Positions 10,266 through 20,280 of a stretch of DNA of 64,000 bases are shown piece by piece. Under the pieces are notes generated by a model, which was given only the letters and a program-made list of their open reading frames with translations, had not been told where the DNA came from and did no database searches. The translations under genes and the position numbers were made by a program. Position 1 is the first letter of the stretch. Every line of letters starts with the position of its first letter. Source of the stretch: Chelonoidis abingdonii (lineage: Eukaryota; Chordata; Testudines; Testudinidae); the NCBI RefSeq assembly GCF_003597395.2, contig NC_133770.1, positions 11,258,438-11,322,437 of the forward strand, read 5' to 3'.

Positions 10266-10561
10266 AGGGTACGTCTTCACTACCGGCCGTATCGGTGGGT
10301 AGCAATCGATTTCTCGGGGATCGATATTTCGCGTCTCATCTAGACGTGATATATCGATCCCCGAATGCGCTCCTGTCGACTTCGGAACTCCATCAACGCG
10401 AACGGTGGTAGTGGAGTTGACAGGGGGAGCTGCGGACATCGATCCTGCGCAGTGAGGACGGTAGGTAACTCAATCTAAGATACTTCAACTTCAGCTACTT
10501 TATTCACGTAGCTGAAGTTGCGTATCTTAGATCGATTTCCTCCCCTAGTGTAGACCAGCCC
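10266..10561. mobile_element. MITE, 'atcgat/tagctgaagtt' family
   Basis: Ends 'agggtacgtcttcactac' and 'ctagtgtagaccagccc' are inverted partners. Internal inverted pairs are seen: gatttctcggggatcgat / atcgatccccgaat and gatacttcaacttcagctac / gtagctgaagttgcgtatc. No coding capacity. The same family recurs at 11520 and 47256. Confidence 0.85.
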
Positions 10562-11105
10562 ACAGCCACAACATTACACTAATGTAGCTCTGTGCAATGA
10601 ATAGCCTTTTTATATTGAAAAAAAATCCCTGTCTAGCCAAATTACTACTGCATTTTTACCTGTGCTGGACATAGTTAATAGATTCATATTTTCTATAATT
10701 TTTTGCCTGTCCTAATAGCACATTTCCATTTTATTAACATTTTTCTGCAGTTCAGAATTTGCTAATGCATTAGAGAAAGTTCCAGGAGAACCTTTTACTA
10801 TCTGGAGCTTTTAGACTTTATCCATCAACCTAATTTTCACTAATGCATTAAGCCACGGGAAAGTCAATTAGATTTATATTCTACGTTATGCTCTGCATTA
10901 TAACTAGAAGTCAAAGCCAATCACATGAGCGTACGGATAAAAAACATGTTGTAAATATAATTGCAGGGAAGCTACAGGCCACAGTCTGGTTTTCCCATCT
11001 CTGGATGCCACTCTCATTGAAGTTTGTGGCACCCAAGTGTGCATGTATCCAAACCTAGAAAATGACCCTATGACCTTGATCCTACAAACAGTTATGCATG
11101 TGAGT

Positions 11106-11365
11106 AAGGCCAGGTCTACACAACAGACCTATTTCAGTAAAACTATGTCACTGAGGGGTGTGAAAAATCCACCCCCCTGAATGACATAGATATACTGACC
11201 TAACCCCTCTGTGTATACAGTGGTAAGTTGGCTGGAGGTCTCCCATCGAGATAGCTACTGCCTCTAGTGGAGGTGGATTAACTACAGCGGTGGGAGAAGT
11301 TCTTGCATAGCAGCAGCTTCACTAAAAGGCTACAGTGTCGTTACATGAGAAGACAAGCCTATGCT
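11106..11365. mobile_element. MITE, 'caggggtgtgaaaaatccac' family
   Basis: Begins 'ggccaggtctacaca', contains 'gaggggtgtgaaaaatccac' and its inverted partner, then 'ggaggtggattaactacagc' and 'agcttcactaaaaggctaca'. Right end decayed (aagacaagcc). A second copy of this family is at 40007. Confidence 0.8.
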
Positions 11366-11519
11366 TATTCACATTATTCACAGAGTTCAGTTGGGTTACT
11401 CCCATTCTTAAAGTTAAGTAGGGTTGGGATCTAAATCTCAATTTGGATAGGAAGCTTGAGATTGCTGACTGGACGATGTCTGATCCTCTGAGCTTTCAAA
11501 TAGGGCAGAATTTTGCACT

Positions 11520-11818
11520 TAGGCCTGGATTACACTGGGGAAGGGGGGGAAGGAAAGGGAGATTGATCTAAGATACGCAGCTTCAGCCAAGTGAATAACA
11601 TAGCTGAAGTCAATGTACTTAGATCTACTTATCACGGTGTCTTCACTGCAGTAAGTCAACAGTTGACGCTCTCCCGTCGACTCCACCTGCACCTCTCGCC
11701 CTGGTGGAGTACCAGAGTCGACGGGAGAGCCCTTGTCTCTAGACTAGACACAATAAATTGAACCCTGCTGAACTGATCGCTGCCCATCGATCCAGTGGGT
11801 AATGTAGACAAGCCCTTA
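11520..11818. mobile_element. MITE, 'atcgat/tagctgaagtt' family, second copy
   Basis: Ends 'aggcctggattacactgg' and 'gtagacaagccctt'. Contains 'catagctgaagtcaatgtac', 'gacgctctcccgtcgactcc' and its inverted partner 'gagtcgacgggagagc'. Opposite in orientation and more diverged than 10266-10561. Confidence 0.8.
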
Positions 11819-12819
11819 ATATGTATGCTCTCAATTGTATGTATTTATATGGACTCCCATCACCATATCAGCATTACACGTTCAATCTGACTCAAATTCT
11901 CAAAGCCCTGTTAAAACAAGAACAGAGTTTCCTTTTCAACAAGAAACCCAGAGCTACAAGCACAACATTCTTTGGCTTTCTCCTCCTCTTCCTGGCTGCA
12001 CAGTGCACAAAGAATGGGTGCAGTACTCCATGTCCCAGTGAGCATTCACAGAGAGCCTGATTTACCACTGCTTTGTTTCAGCTGTAGGCCTTTGGAACTC
12101 CATGGAGATCAATGGACTGACACTGGGGTTTAATGGTGTAGGGTCGGGCAGAATTAATCCCGAAGCATCCACGCCATGTCCCAATGAAGCACAGCTTGGC
12201 TTTGAAACTCACAGGCTAAAAAGAAGAACTGCACTGAAGACCCAGACAATGACCATTCTGCAGCTGATGTGCTGCCTTTTTGTAGAACATTTCGCTCTCC
12301 TGGCTCCCACCCAAATCCTCCTGTTATATTATTCTCAGCACATGGATAATGAGGGCTCTGGTGCACTAGGTTTTTCAAATAAATCAAAGGAAACACATTG
12401 AGATGATTAAAATGGGCTAGATTCATCAAAGGCACTACAGAGAAAACACAATTTCAAAAACAAAATCAGTGAATCAATAGCACCTCCCCTTCATTAGAGA
12501 TTTCAATTAAAGTCTTACAGTCATGGTTCACACTGAAGTCAGTGCTATAAGTGTAGTAACAGCACAAGACTTGATGAACAGTATCCATCAAATAATGTAT
12601 TTGAACATTTATTATTCAATCAGTAATTGCTTACACACGTCAATAAGATCTATAGTGGGTCTAATAATCTTCATCCAATCATACATTCAGCAAAGTGTTA
12701 CTTGTCTCTTATATTGTTTGTTGGACAGTTCTGTCCAGTGTTTGACACAATAGTTTATAGTCTCCAGAGGGCCGTGATATTTTAGTCTAATTCATGCAGG
12801 CATAATTGGGTTGGGCTTA

Positions 12820-12865
12820 GTGGCCTGTGATGTGAAGCAGCTCAGATTAGATGATCAGGTGGTCC
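12820..12865 (+). mobile_element. CR1-like 3' tail fragment
   Basis: 'ctcagattagatgatcaggt' then 'ggtcccttct' followed by an attattatta tract. Confidence 0.6.
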
Positions 12866-13115
12866 CTTCTATTATTATTACTATTATTTATTATTCGTAT
12901 TACTGTGGCTCCCAGGAGCTCTAGTCATGGACCACTGTGCTAGGCACTGTACGAACAGAACAAAAAGAGACAGTCCCTATCCCATGGAGTTTACAAACCA
13001 AGCATAAGACAAATGACAACAGATGGATACCGACAGACCAATGCGGGGGGTACAAGGAATCGTTGAGACAATATTGGCCAGCCTGGAAGGCATGTTCTCT
13101 GCACATGAGCAGCAT
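12866..13115 (-). repeat. MIR/L2-type tail repeat
   Basis: 'attattcgtattactgtggc', 'agctctagtcatggaccact', 'gtgctaggcactgtacgaac' and 'agacagtccctatcccatgg' form a unit repeated across the window in both orientations. I recognise it as an old amniote interspersed repeat but will not name the family. Confidence 0.65.
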
Positions 13116-13199
13116 TTTGGCCTAACAATCTATGGCCAACTCTGATACTTATGAAGTGCCACTTTTTCAAAATTACAGAAAATATTTCAATCACCACTA

Positions 13200-13495
13200 T
13201 AACTATTTATAATTACTAGTATCACAATACCACCTAGAGACCCTAAACACACTTCAGGGTCCCATTGTGCTAGGAGCTGTACAAACACATGGTAAGGGAT
13301 AACACTTTGGGACAGAGACTTACACTCTAAATTGACAAGACAGACAAAGGAAGTATTGCTTATCATAATTTTATAGATGGGAGAACCAAAGCATATAGGT
13401 GAAGTGACTTGCTCAAGGTCACATGGAGTGTACAGCAGAGATGAGAATTGGACCCAGATCTCCTGAATCTCAGTCTCCTGTATTAGCCACAAGAA
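13200..13495 (-). repeat. MIR-type element with long tail
   Basis: Left part has 'cattgtgctaggagctgtac' and 'gacagagacttacactctaa'; right part has the reverse-complement MIR core 'aagtgacttgctcaaggtca' and 'attggacccagatctcctga'. It therefore links the tail repeat at 12866 to a MIR-like body. Confidence 0.75.
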
Positions 13496-13630
13496 CATTC
13501 TTCCTCTTTGTTGTCATTTATGTAATAGAGTTTTCACAAACGAGAAATGTCATTGATCTATTGCAGATAGACAATCACAACTACCTCCTCGCTACCATCT
13601 TGATGTGCGTGAATCATAATTCTCAGGTAT

Positions 13631-13740
13631 CAGAGGGGTAGCCGTGTTAGTCTGGATCTGTAAAAGCAGCAGAGAATCCTGCGTCTGACGAAGTGGGTAT
13701 TCACCCACGAAAGCTCACGCTCCAAAACGTCTGTTAGTCT
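13631..13740 (+). repeat. Foldback repeat, internally deleted, 14-bp target duplication
   Basis: Flanked by identical ataattctcaggta copies (13617-13630 and 13741-13754). Starts 'tcagaggggtagccgtgtta', jumps from 'agagaatcctg' to 'cgtctgacgaagtgggtatt', and ends 'cgtctgttagtct'. The hammerhead-like core is intact at 13685-13712 (CTGACGA, hairpin, GAAA), but the upstream arm that would form stem III is deleted. Confidence 0.9.
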
Positions 13741-14093
13741 ATAATTCTCAGGTAACTTCTAATTGCTTCTCAGGCTGAATGGAACAGAAGGCCAAGAAAT
13801 AGTATAGAATACGCATTAAAGCCTCAGTACATTCTTTTAAATTGTCTTCTACAAATTGACTTTCTCTCCCCCTGCTCTCTATGTTGGCTGGCCTAGGGAT
13901 TGGTTTACCTCGTGTACATGTTTATCTGGGGATAACTTCTATTTAACCCTTTGCTCGTGGTGCAGCAAGTATGTCTAGGGGGAACAAAGGAAGTCAGAGC
14001 TCATGTTGTTCCAAAGCACTTCGATAATTCTCATTCTCCCTCAGTAAGTATTTTGGTTAAAGGGTCAGCTCACAAAAGGTAACCCTCAAATGG

Positions 14094-14168
14094 ATATGAT
14101 CCTGAGCCAATTGGAATCAATGGGAAAGGCTGCATTGATTTCAGTGGGTGCAAGATCAAGCCCTATAT
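14094..14168. repeat. Short palindromic repeat
   Basis: 'tgatcctgagccaattggaa' faces 'cagtgggtgcaagatcaagc' around 'aatgggaaaggctgcattga'. Confidence 0.5.
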
Positions 14169-14231
14169 AAATGTAAGGGTGGGGGGAGGAGGAGAGAGAG
14201 AGGGACAGAATATGGATAACACTTCCTCTAG

Positions 14232-14373
14232 AAAAAAGAACAAGGAGTTCTTGTGGCAACGTGGGTTTTAGCCCACGAAAGTTTCTGCCCAAATAAATGT
14301 GTTAGTCTCTAAGGTGCCACAAGTACTCCTCATTCTTTTTGCTGATACAGACTAACACAGCTACCACTCTAAA
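14232..14373 (+). repeat. Foldback repeat, related subfamily
   Basis: 'aaggagttcttgtggca' is inverted at 'tgccacaagtactcct'; it ends 'gatacagactaacacagcta'. The gtgggt-ttta-gcccac hairpin followed by GAAA is present at about 14261-14280, but the CTGANGA box is missing. Flanking duplications unclear. Confidence 0.8.
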
Positions 14374-14399
14374 ACTTTCTCTAGACGTTCTCTGTTGTG

Positions 14400-14505
14400 T
14401 TCTCCACCTAGGTAGGGGGTGAGCTTCTTGGACAGGGACCATGTCTTCTGTGTCTTCTACAGCACTGATTGTACTGTTAACACCTACTTGCTAATAAATA
14501 TCAGA
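14400..14505 (+). repeat. MIR/L2-type tail
   Basis: 'gagcttcttggacagggacc' and 'tctacagcactgattgtact' match the plus sense of the repeat at 12866. Confidence 0.5.
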
Positions 14506-15514
14506 GCTAACTTCTTGTAGCTTCTGCCACAAGATGCCTTTTTCCTCCCTCACCTATTGTGCTGTGCATGAGATCCTGCAGCAATCTGTTCAGCCAGTTT
14601 GCGAAGCTGCATCATGGAACAGCAGTCCAGTTAGGCAGCAGCTTTTCTGGGGTCTTATCCTTGAGCTTTTCCCATGACTAAGCTCACCTTCTTGCACACT
14701 GTACCTGTCCCTCTCCTTGCTGATTCCACTACCCTAAGTCCATCCCCACACAGTAAGTACTCCAGCTCCCTCACCTTCCATCTTTTCTGAAAGCAATTCA
14801 GATGGCGATTCCTTATTGTCTCATTTATAGTTTCTATGGAAAGCAGCAGCTCAGCAAGGTTAGAGAGGGCATTGGTTTAGATTGCTATTTCTGCCTGGAA
14901 TGCTCTGAGGGGCAGACACTATTCAGTGGCTGGGGCACTTTGCTGAGAGTCTGGTAGCACATTATGATTATCCTTTGTGCTCGGATAGGGTATTGCAAGA
15001 GACCTTTCACACGCTGGTGTATTGATGAAGCAGTGAGAAGAGGCTGGAACACTGGTGGTGGTTATCACACTTTGTGTTTGATCACTGGTAGCACAGAGAC
15101 CTCTTACATTCCCATGCCAGGGTTGTGGGGAAGGCCAGCAAAATGTTCTTGTCCTCTAACACAGCATCTGCCAAGGCTAGACCAAGGGCACTGTATGGAA
15201 GTTTGGATAGTCTTTACTTGGATACAGAGGTGATCCTTCTTTGTTGTGAATTCTCACCCCCCTCCCCAACTGAACTGCCTGGTGATGTGGGAGCAGGGTC
15301 ACAGTGAGTTTCAATCCCTCTTGCTTGTTTAGAGGAGCTGGGAGAGTTATAGTCTCCATCTGCGAACTCACTGGTAATGAAAGACCAGCCCAAAAGAAGT
15401 GTTCCCCTGTTAATAGCAATTGTTGATGTCCTCCTGCAAGAATGCAGGAGCCTGGCTTCCCTCAAAGAAAAAGTCATCAAGACCCCAATTAGAAATGCTC
15501 CTGGAATCTCAGAG

Positions 15515-15600
15515 AGACAAAGTGGGTGAGGTAATCTCTTTTACTGGACCAACTTCTGTTGGTGGAAGAGACAGGCTTTTGAGTTTACACCGAGATCTGG
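15515..15600 (+). repeat. Reptilian interspersed repeat fragment
   Basis: 'gacaaagtgggtgaggtaat', 'ctcttttactggaccaactt' and 'ctgttggtggaagagacagg' are a repeat I have seen in turtle sequence; family not assigned. Confidence 0.6.
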
Positions 15601-15679
15601 AATCTCAGACAGTTAGCAGTGACCAAATATATTCTTTAACACCCTCAACGGCCAGGAATTTGTAACCTTCTTTCTCAAG

Positions 15680-16500
15680 TAAGGGTGGTGTGACTGGGGA
15701 TACTGTCCTCTCAGGAGTGCCTTCTGTTGGTCAGGTGCAAACTTGACCACATTCTCTCTCCTCCAGCGCCACCTTTGGGCTTGCTGTTAACTGCATCAGG
15801 TGGGTCCTTGGTAGCCAGCCCTCTGGCCAACACAGTCTCTATGCATGAACAAACCAACCTCTTCTGGGGTAATAAAAGTCCAGCTTGGACCTATCACGGT
15901 GCCCTGATTGGTGTCTGCAGCCCTGTCTCTGGGCTCAGATCTCAGCCCCTTCTGGGCTAGTTTTAAGTCTGTATCTGCCTGGTACAGTGCAGTGCCTCCA
16001 GGGCTTTCTCTTGCCCTTCACTTGGGCCTCTAAACAAGCCTTATTCCCTTCTCAGGTCTTAGGCAACCCAGGCCCACCCACTACTTCAGGTCCCAACCCA
16101 GGGACCATACAAATAATAGCCATGTGCTGCTTCAGTTAAGTCCATCACTGCTGCTATTCGCTGGGCCACTTCCCATATAGCTCCTTCCTCTTCACCCTTA
16201 CCTCAGGGTTCTCTGTCTGTTTCCTGCTTGAGCAGGGTCTCTCTCAGGCCATCTCACCTGGAGAGTTTCACCGCCTTCCAGTCTTTCCTTTTTCGCCCTT
16301 CTGGTCCCAGCCAGCAACTGAATGTCTCAAGCCCTGCAGTGCCTTTTAATTGAGCTTGCTGGGCTTGGATTCTCTGAAGCCTTTCTAGGCAGGCCTGGAG
16401 AACCCACCTTCCCTGCTCCTTTTCCCGGGGCAGGGTGTGGTAGAACCCTGAGGCCTCCAGCAGGGGCATCAAAGGGCCTGGTACAGCTCATCACAGGTGG
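15680..16500 (-). mobile_element. LTR-like retroelement fragment
   Basis: On the minus strand: ctgtgatgagctgtaccagg at the right end, 'gctcaattaaaaggcactgc', 'gttgctggctgggaccagaa', 'ctatatgggaagtggcccag', then 'aaacaagcc..', 'tttattaccccagaagaggt' and 'gcgctggaggag'. The composition and block order are those of a turtle LTR-type repeat; no gag/pol frame and no clear flanking duplication. Confidence 0.6.
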
Positions 16501-17587
16501 GTTTTTTTGGCATTTGATTAACTCTAGCCAGGACTACTGAAGGGCATTCTGTCTGGGGTTATCTTTGAAAGACACTCAAAAGTTTCAGTAAAAAGCAACA
16601 GCTTGCTTTACTCTGGATTTTGCTTCTGAGTGCCATGCAAGATGTTGGTGTCAAGCTCAGTATGAAGCCCTGTGTGACTTGCATTCTGGATATCTTAAGA
16701 GGCCACCTCTTTCCCTGTGTATCCTGATGCTAGTTGCACTTAGTTGCAGTATTTTTTTAGTCGTCTGTATATTTGAACTATAGTGGACTGGGGAACTTTA
16801 TTTTTCCAGTGGAGATTCCTTGTTTTTGGAGTTTGCTTCCCATATCAGTTTCCCTCACAGGAGTCTGAAAAATCCGCCAGGAGAGAAATTTGGACTGAAA
16901 AGTCAGACCCGAGCTACCTGATTCTTTAGCCACTCTAATTTGCCAGCGGTGCATGACTGCTGCAATGCTGACATTAATTTCGGCTGGTAACAGAGAAAGC
17001 TCGCTTCTCGGGGCTCAGTAGAAATGCGTATTTTCTCTAGCTCCATTTTATTGCTTGTAAAGTCTCTGATCTTAAATAGTCAGCTTTACTGCCTCTCTCT
17101 ATCAATAACATTCCAGGACAGTCAACTGTCTATGTCACTCTGAAGCCTAAAATGTCTCCTGAGTCAGTGTGAAGCAATGGAAACAGCTACAAGCATGGTG
17201 GAGAGCTCTTTTTGTTCAGAACATCACCAGGTTCAATCACCATTGAGCTCTGTGGTCTGTTACTATGCAATTTTAACATTTTCAGCCATTTTGACTTCAT
17301 GAATTACACGGTGAGACAGCAAGACATGAATCTATGCAATGCCAAGAGTCCAAACCACTGTAATCTCAGAGGTAACTGAGCCCATCACCACTTTTACTCT
17401 ACAGCTAATTTACATGCAACAGTTTCATTGGTTGCATACACCCCTTGTGAGAAGATGGGCGTTCAGCTAGTAATACAATAATAAAGCAACCAAAGTAAGA
17501 GATACTGTCGCTGGCAAAAGTTCTGAGAAATTTTCAGCTTGGGCAAGACAAAGTACGTAAGGTCAATCTACATATGATCAGATAGTT

Positions 17588-17611
17588 AGATAGATAGATA
17601 GATAGATATGT
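17588..17611 (+). repeat. (GATA)n microsatellite
   Basis: Six consecutive tagata/gata units. Confidence 0.95.
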
Positions 17612-19194
17612 CACAGTATCTGAATAAGTAGTGGGCCCTTTTCCATACACAACTCGTCCTGAGAAAGATATAGGGATAGCATGGCACTCCTCTCTCTCAC
17701 ACACACTTTTCTTTTCCATTTTTTCTGACATCTTCAGTTTTGCCGAAAGAATGATGTATTTCAAAATGAGGAAGACCGCAGAATATTTCCTGAATCCAAC
17801 AGATTTAGTTGCCACAGCTAAGCCCACTGCTAGGAAGCAGCAGTGCCTATTGTAACTGTAGTTCAGTAGACGTGGGAATGACCTGCAGCCTGATTCTCTT
17901 ATGGCAGAATATGTGTAACTCCCATTGGTTTTAATGGAAATTTATTCACATCCTGCAGTGGGAGCGCAGCGTTTCGGTGGTTTCTAGCTCACCAGGATAA
18001 TAAAACTTGGGCAGGACACATGGGAGACAAGTCTGGGGTTACAGCAGATTGTAGAAGTGAGGTGAAAGCCTTAAGCAGACCATTAGTACTTCTTTCCCCA
18101 ACCAATTCATGAGATGGAATTGGCCTTGTCCTGATGAAAAGGTCTTATAGAATTTAATAGTGAAGGAAACGGTTCCCAAATAATATTTTAGCCATCCAAC
18201 GGAATTAGTTCTATCCCAGCCATGGAACCCGATATGATGGTTCAAAACACCTAGGGAAAGGACCTCATTTGCCATTGAATTCCATAGTATTTTAGAGTAA
18301 TTGCTATAGAACTCTAACTTCTAACTAGAGAGTTTCTTATGGGTGGTACACACTACACTCTATCTAAACTATTATTTTCTCTGTTTTTATATACAGTAAA
18401 TAAATGTATCATAATCATGCTCTTTTTAATGCAGTGTATAGCTTCCTAGGCTGAGCACTTGTGGGGGCAGGGGAATTCATTCTGACTAGAGAGAAGACCC
18501 AGCAAGAGCCAGTCATAGCTATCTTTTGGTCTCTGTGCAGCCATCTAGCATTGTTGGGGCTTTTGTGACAGCCCTTTGTGCAGCTGTGGCACAACACGGA
18601 CGATGATGTACATTGTCGAGGAATGCCTGCTGACTAGGTTCAGCAGTGGCCTAGAAGAATTGAAGATGCCATCATTGGCTAGACGATGATGCACACGCTA
18701 AATAAATAAATGTCACAATATCGAGCAGATGGCAATCCCTGAACACTGCATTCTGTCATCTGTACTAGTTTTTACTCAACTCTGATCTACTAATCTGGAC
18801 TGACAGAATTAATTGCTCCAAAACTTCTCAGTCAGGCCAAACAGAATTGTGGGTGCTTTCTGGACTTCAATGGACTTCTTTTGAAAGCCAGCATTTTCAT
18901 TGGGTGGGAAAAAATGGAAAATAAGAAACAGGCCAACATTCCTATTGAGTACCACAGCTCATTCAATTACATCCAGAGGGACCAAGATGCTTCCGTGTAG
19001 TGCCTTGACCTCCTTCGTTACACAGCAGTGCAACATTATAGCTTTGTCACACATCACCACAATTTATTTACCAAAGATGAGCTGGGATGCTTTGAATGGC
19101 CTATAAACTAGGACACGTCAGCAGCAGAGTCAACACTGGTACTGTACTACAAAAATCATGACAAACAGCAACTTTATGCCTAAACTTAAATGTC

Positions 19195-19797
19195 CAGCTT
19201 AAACTTCCCTTGCAACAATTTAAGCCCAGTCTTCTTGTCCTATCCTCAGAGGTTAATGAGTACAATTTACCTCCCTCCACTTTGTGACAATCTTATAGGT
19301 ACTTGGAAACTGTTATCATGCCCCCAGTCAATCCTCGCTTCTCCAGACTAAACAAACTCAGTTTTTTTCAATCTTCCCTCCTAGGTCATGTTTTCTAGAC
19401 CTTTAGTCATTTTTGTTGCTCTTCTCTGGACTTTCTCCAATTTGTCCACATCCTTCCTGAAATGTGGCACCCAGAACTGGATACAATACTCTGGCTGAGG
19501 CCTAATCAGCGTGGTATAGAACATAAGAATTACTTTGTGTCTTGCTTTCAACACTCCTGCTACTACATCTCAGAATGAGATTTGCTTTTTTTTTTTGCAA
19601 CAGTGTCACACTGTTGACTCATATTTAGCTTGTGATCCACTATGACCCTCAGATCCCTTTCCACAGCACTCCTTCCTAGGCAGTCATTTCCTATTTTGTA
19701 TGTGTGCAACTGATTGTTCCTTCCTAAGTGGCGTACTTTGCATTTGTCCTTATTGAATTTATCCTATTTACTTCAGACCATTTCTCCAGTTTGTCCA
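19195..19797 (-). mobile_element. CR1 LINE fragment (RT C-terminal half)
   Basis: 'agcccagtcttcttgtccta', 'cttctccagactaaacaaac', 'tttttgttgctcttctctgg', 'gtggcacccagaactggata' and 'tatttagcttgtgatccact' are the antisense CR1 C-terminal RT segments. Many stops. The 3' UTR is missing at the left, and at 19797 it abuts a plus-sense CR1 tail. Confidence 0.85.
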
Positions 19798-19862
19798 TAA
19801 GTGCAAGGGACTGGACTAGACGACCTCTTGAGGTCGCTTCCAGTCCTACAATTCTCTGATTT
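19798..19862 (+). mobile_element. CR1-type 3' tail, plus strand
   Basis: 'gtgcaagggactggactaga', 'cgacctcttgaggtcgcttc' then 'cagtcctacaattctctga'. It faces away from the adjacent CR1, consistent with either twin-priming-like inversion or two insertions. Confidence 0.75.
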
Positions 19863-20078
19863 ATAACCTTCTCCAGAAGACTAAAATGAAAGCAAGGTCT
19901 CTTGATGGATTGAGGTCACATAAATATATTTTCAAGAAAGAAATGTTGCATCCTGGAATCCTAGCAGAGTGACAGCTCAAAAATCTTGATCTGTCCTTAA
20001 CATAGTAGAGTAGAAGAGATTTAGGAGTGATTACATAATTCTCAGCCAGATGGATCCTGAAATATCATTTTGGTTACT

Positions 20079-20268
20079 AGTATCAGAAGGATAGCCGTGT
20101 TAGTCTGAATACACAAAAACAACGAGGAGTCCAGTGGCACCTTAAAGACTAACAGATTTATTTGGGCATAAGCTTTTGTGAGTAAAAAACAAAGTGGATT
20201 TTTTTACCCATGAAAGCTTATGCGCAAATAAACCTGTTAGTCTTTAAGATGCCACTGGACTCCTCATT
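20079..20268 (+). repeat. Foldback repeat with 12-bp target duplication
   Basis: Flanked by attttggttact at 20067-20078 and 20269-20280. Starts 'agtatcagaaggatagccgt'; arm 'aggagtccagtggcacctta' is inverted at 'gatgccactggactcct'. The hairpin remnant 'gtggatttttttacccatgaaag' shows the GAAA side of the core, but the CTGANGA box is lost. Confidence 0.92.
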
Positions 20269-20280
20269 ATTTTGGTTACT

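Noticed and set aside
17500..17545. Candidate for a PAC1 cassette exon (minus strand TFASDS)
   Set aside because: Resemblance to the mammalian cassette is only a few residues and no matching splice sites were seen.
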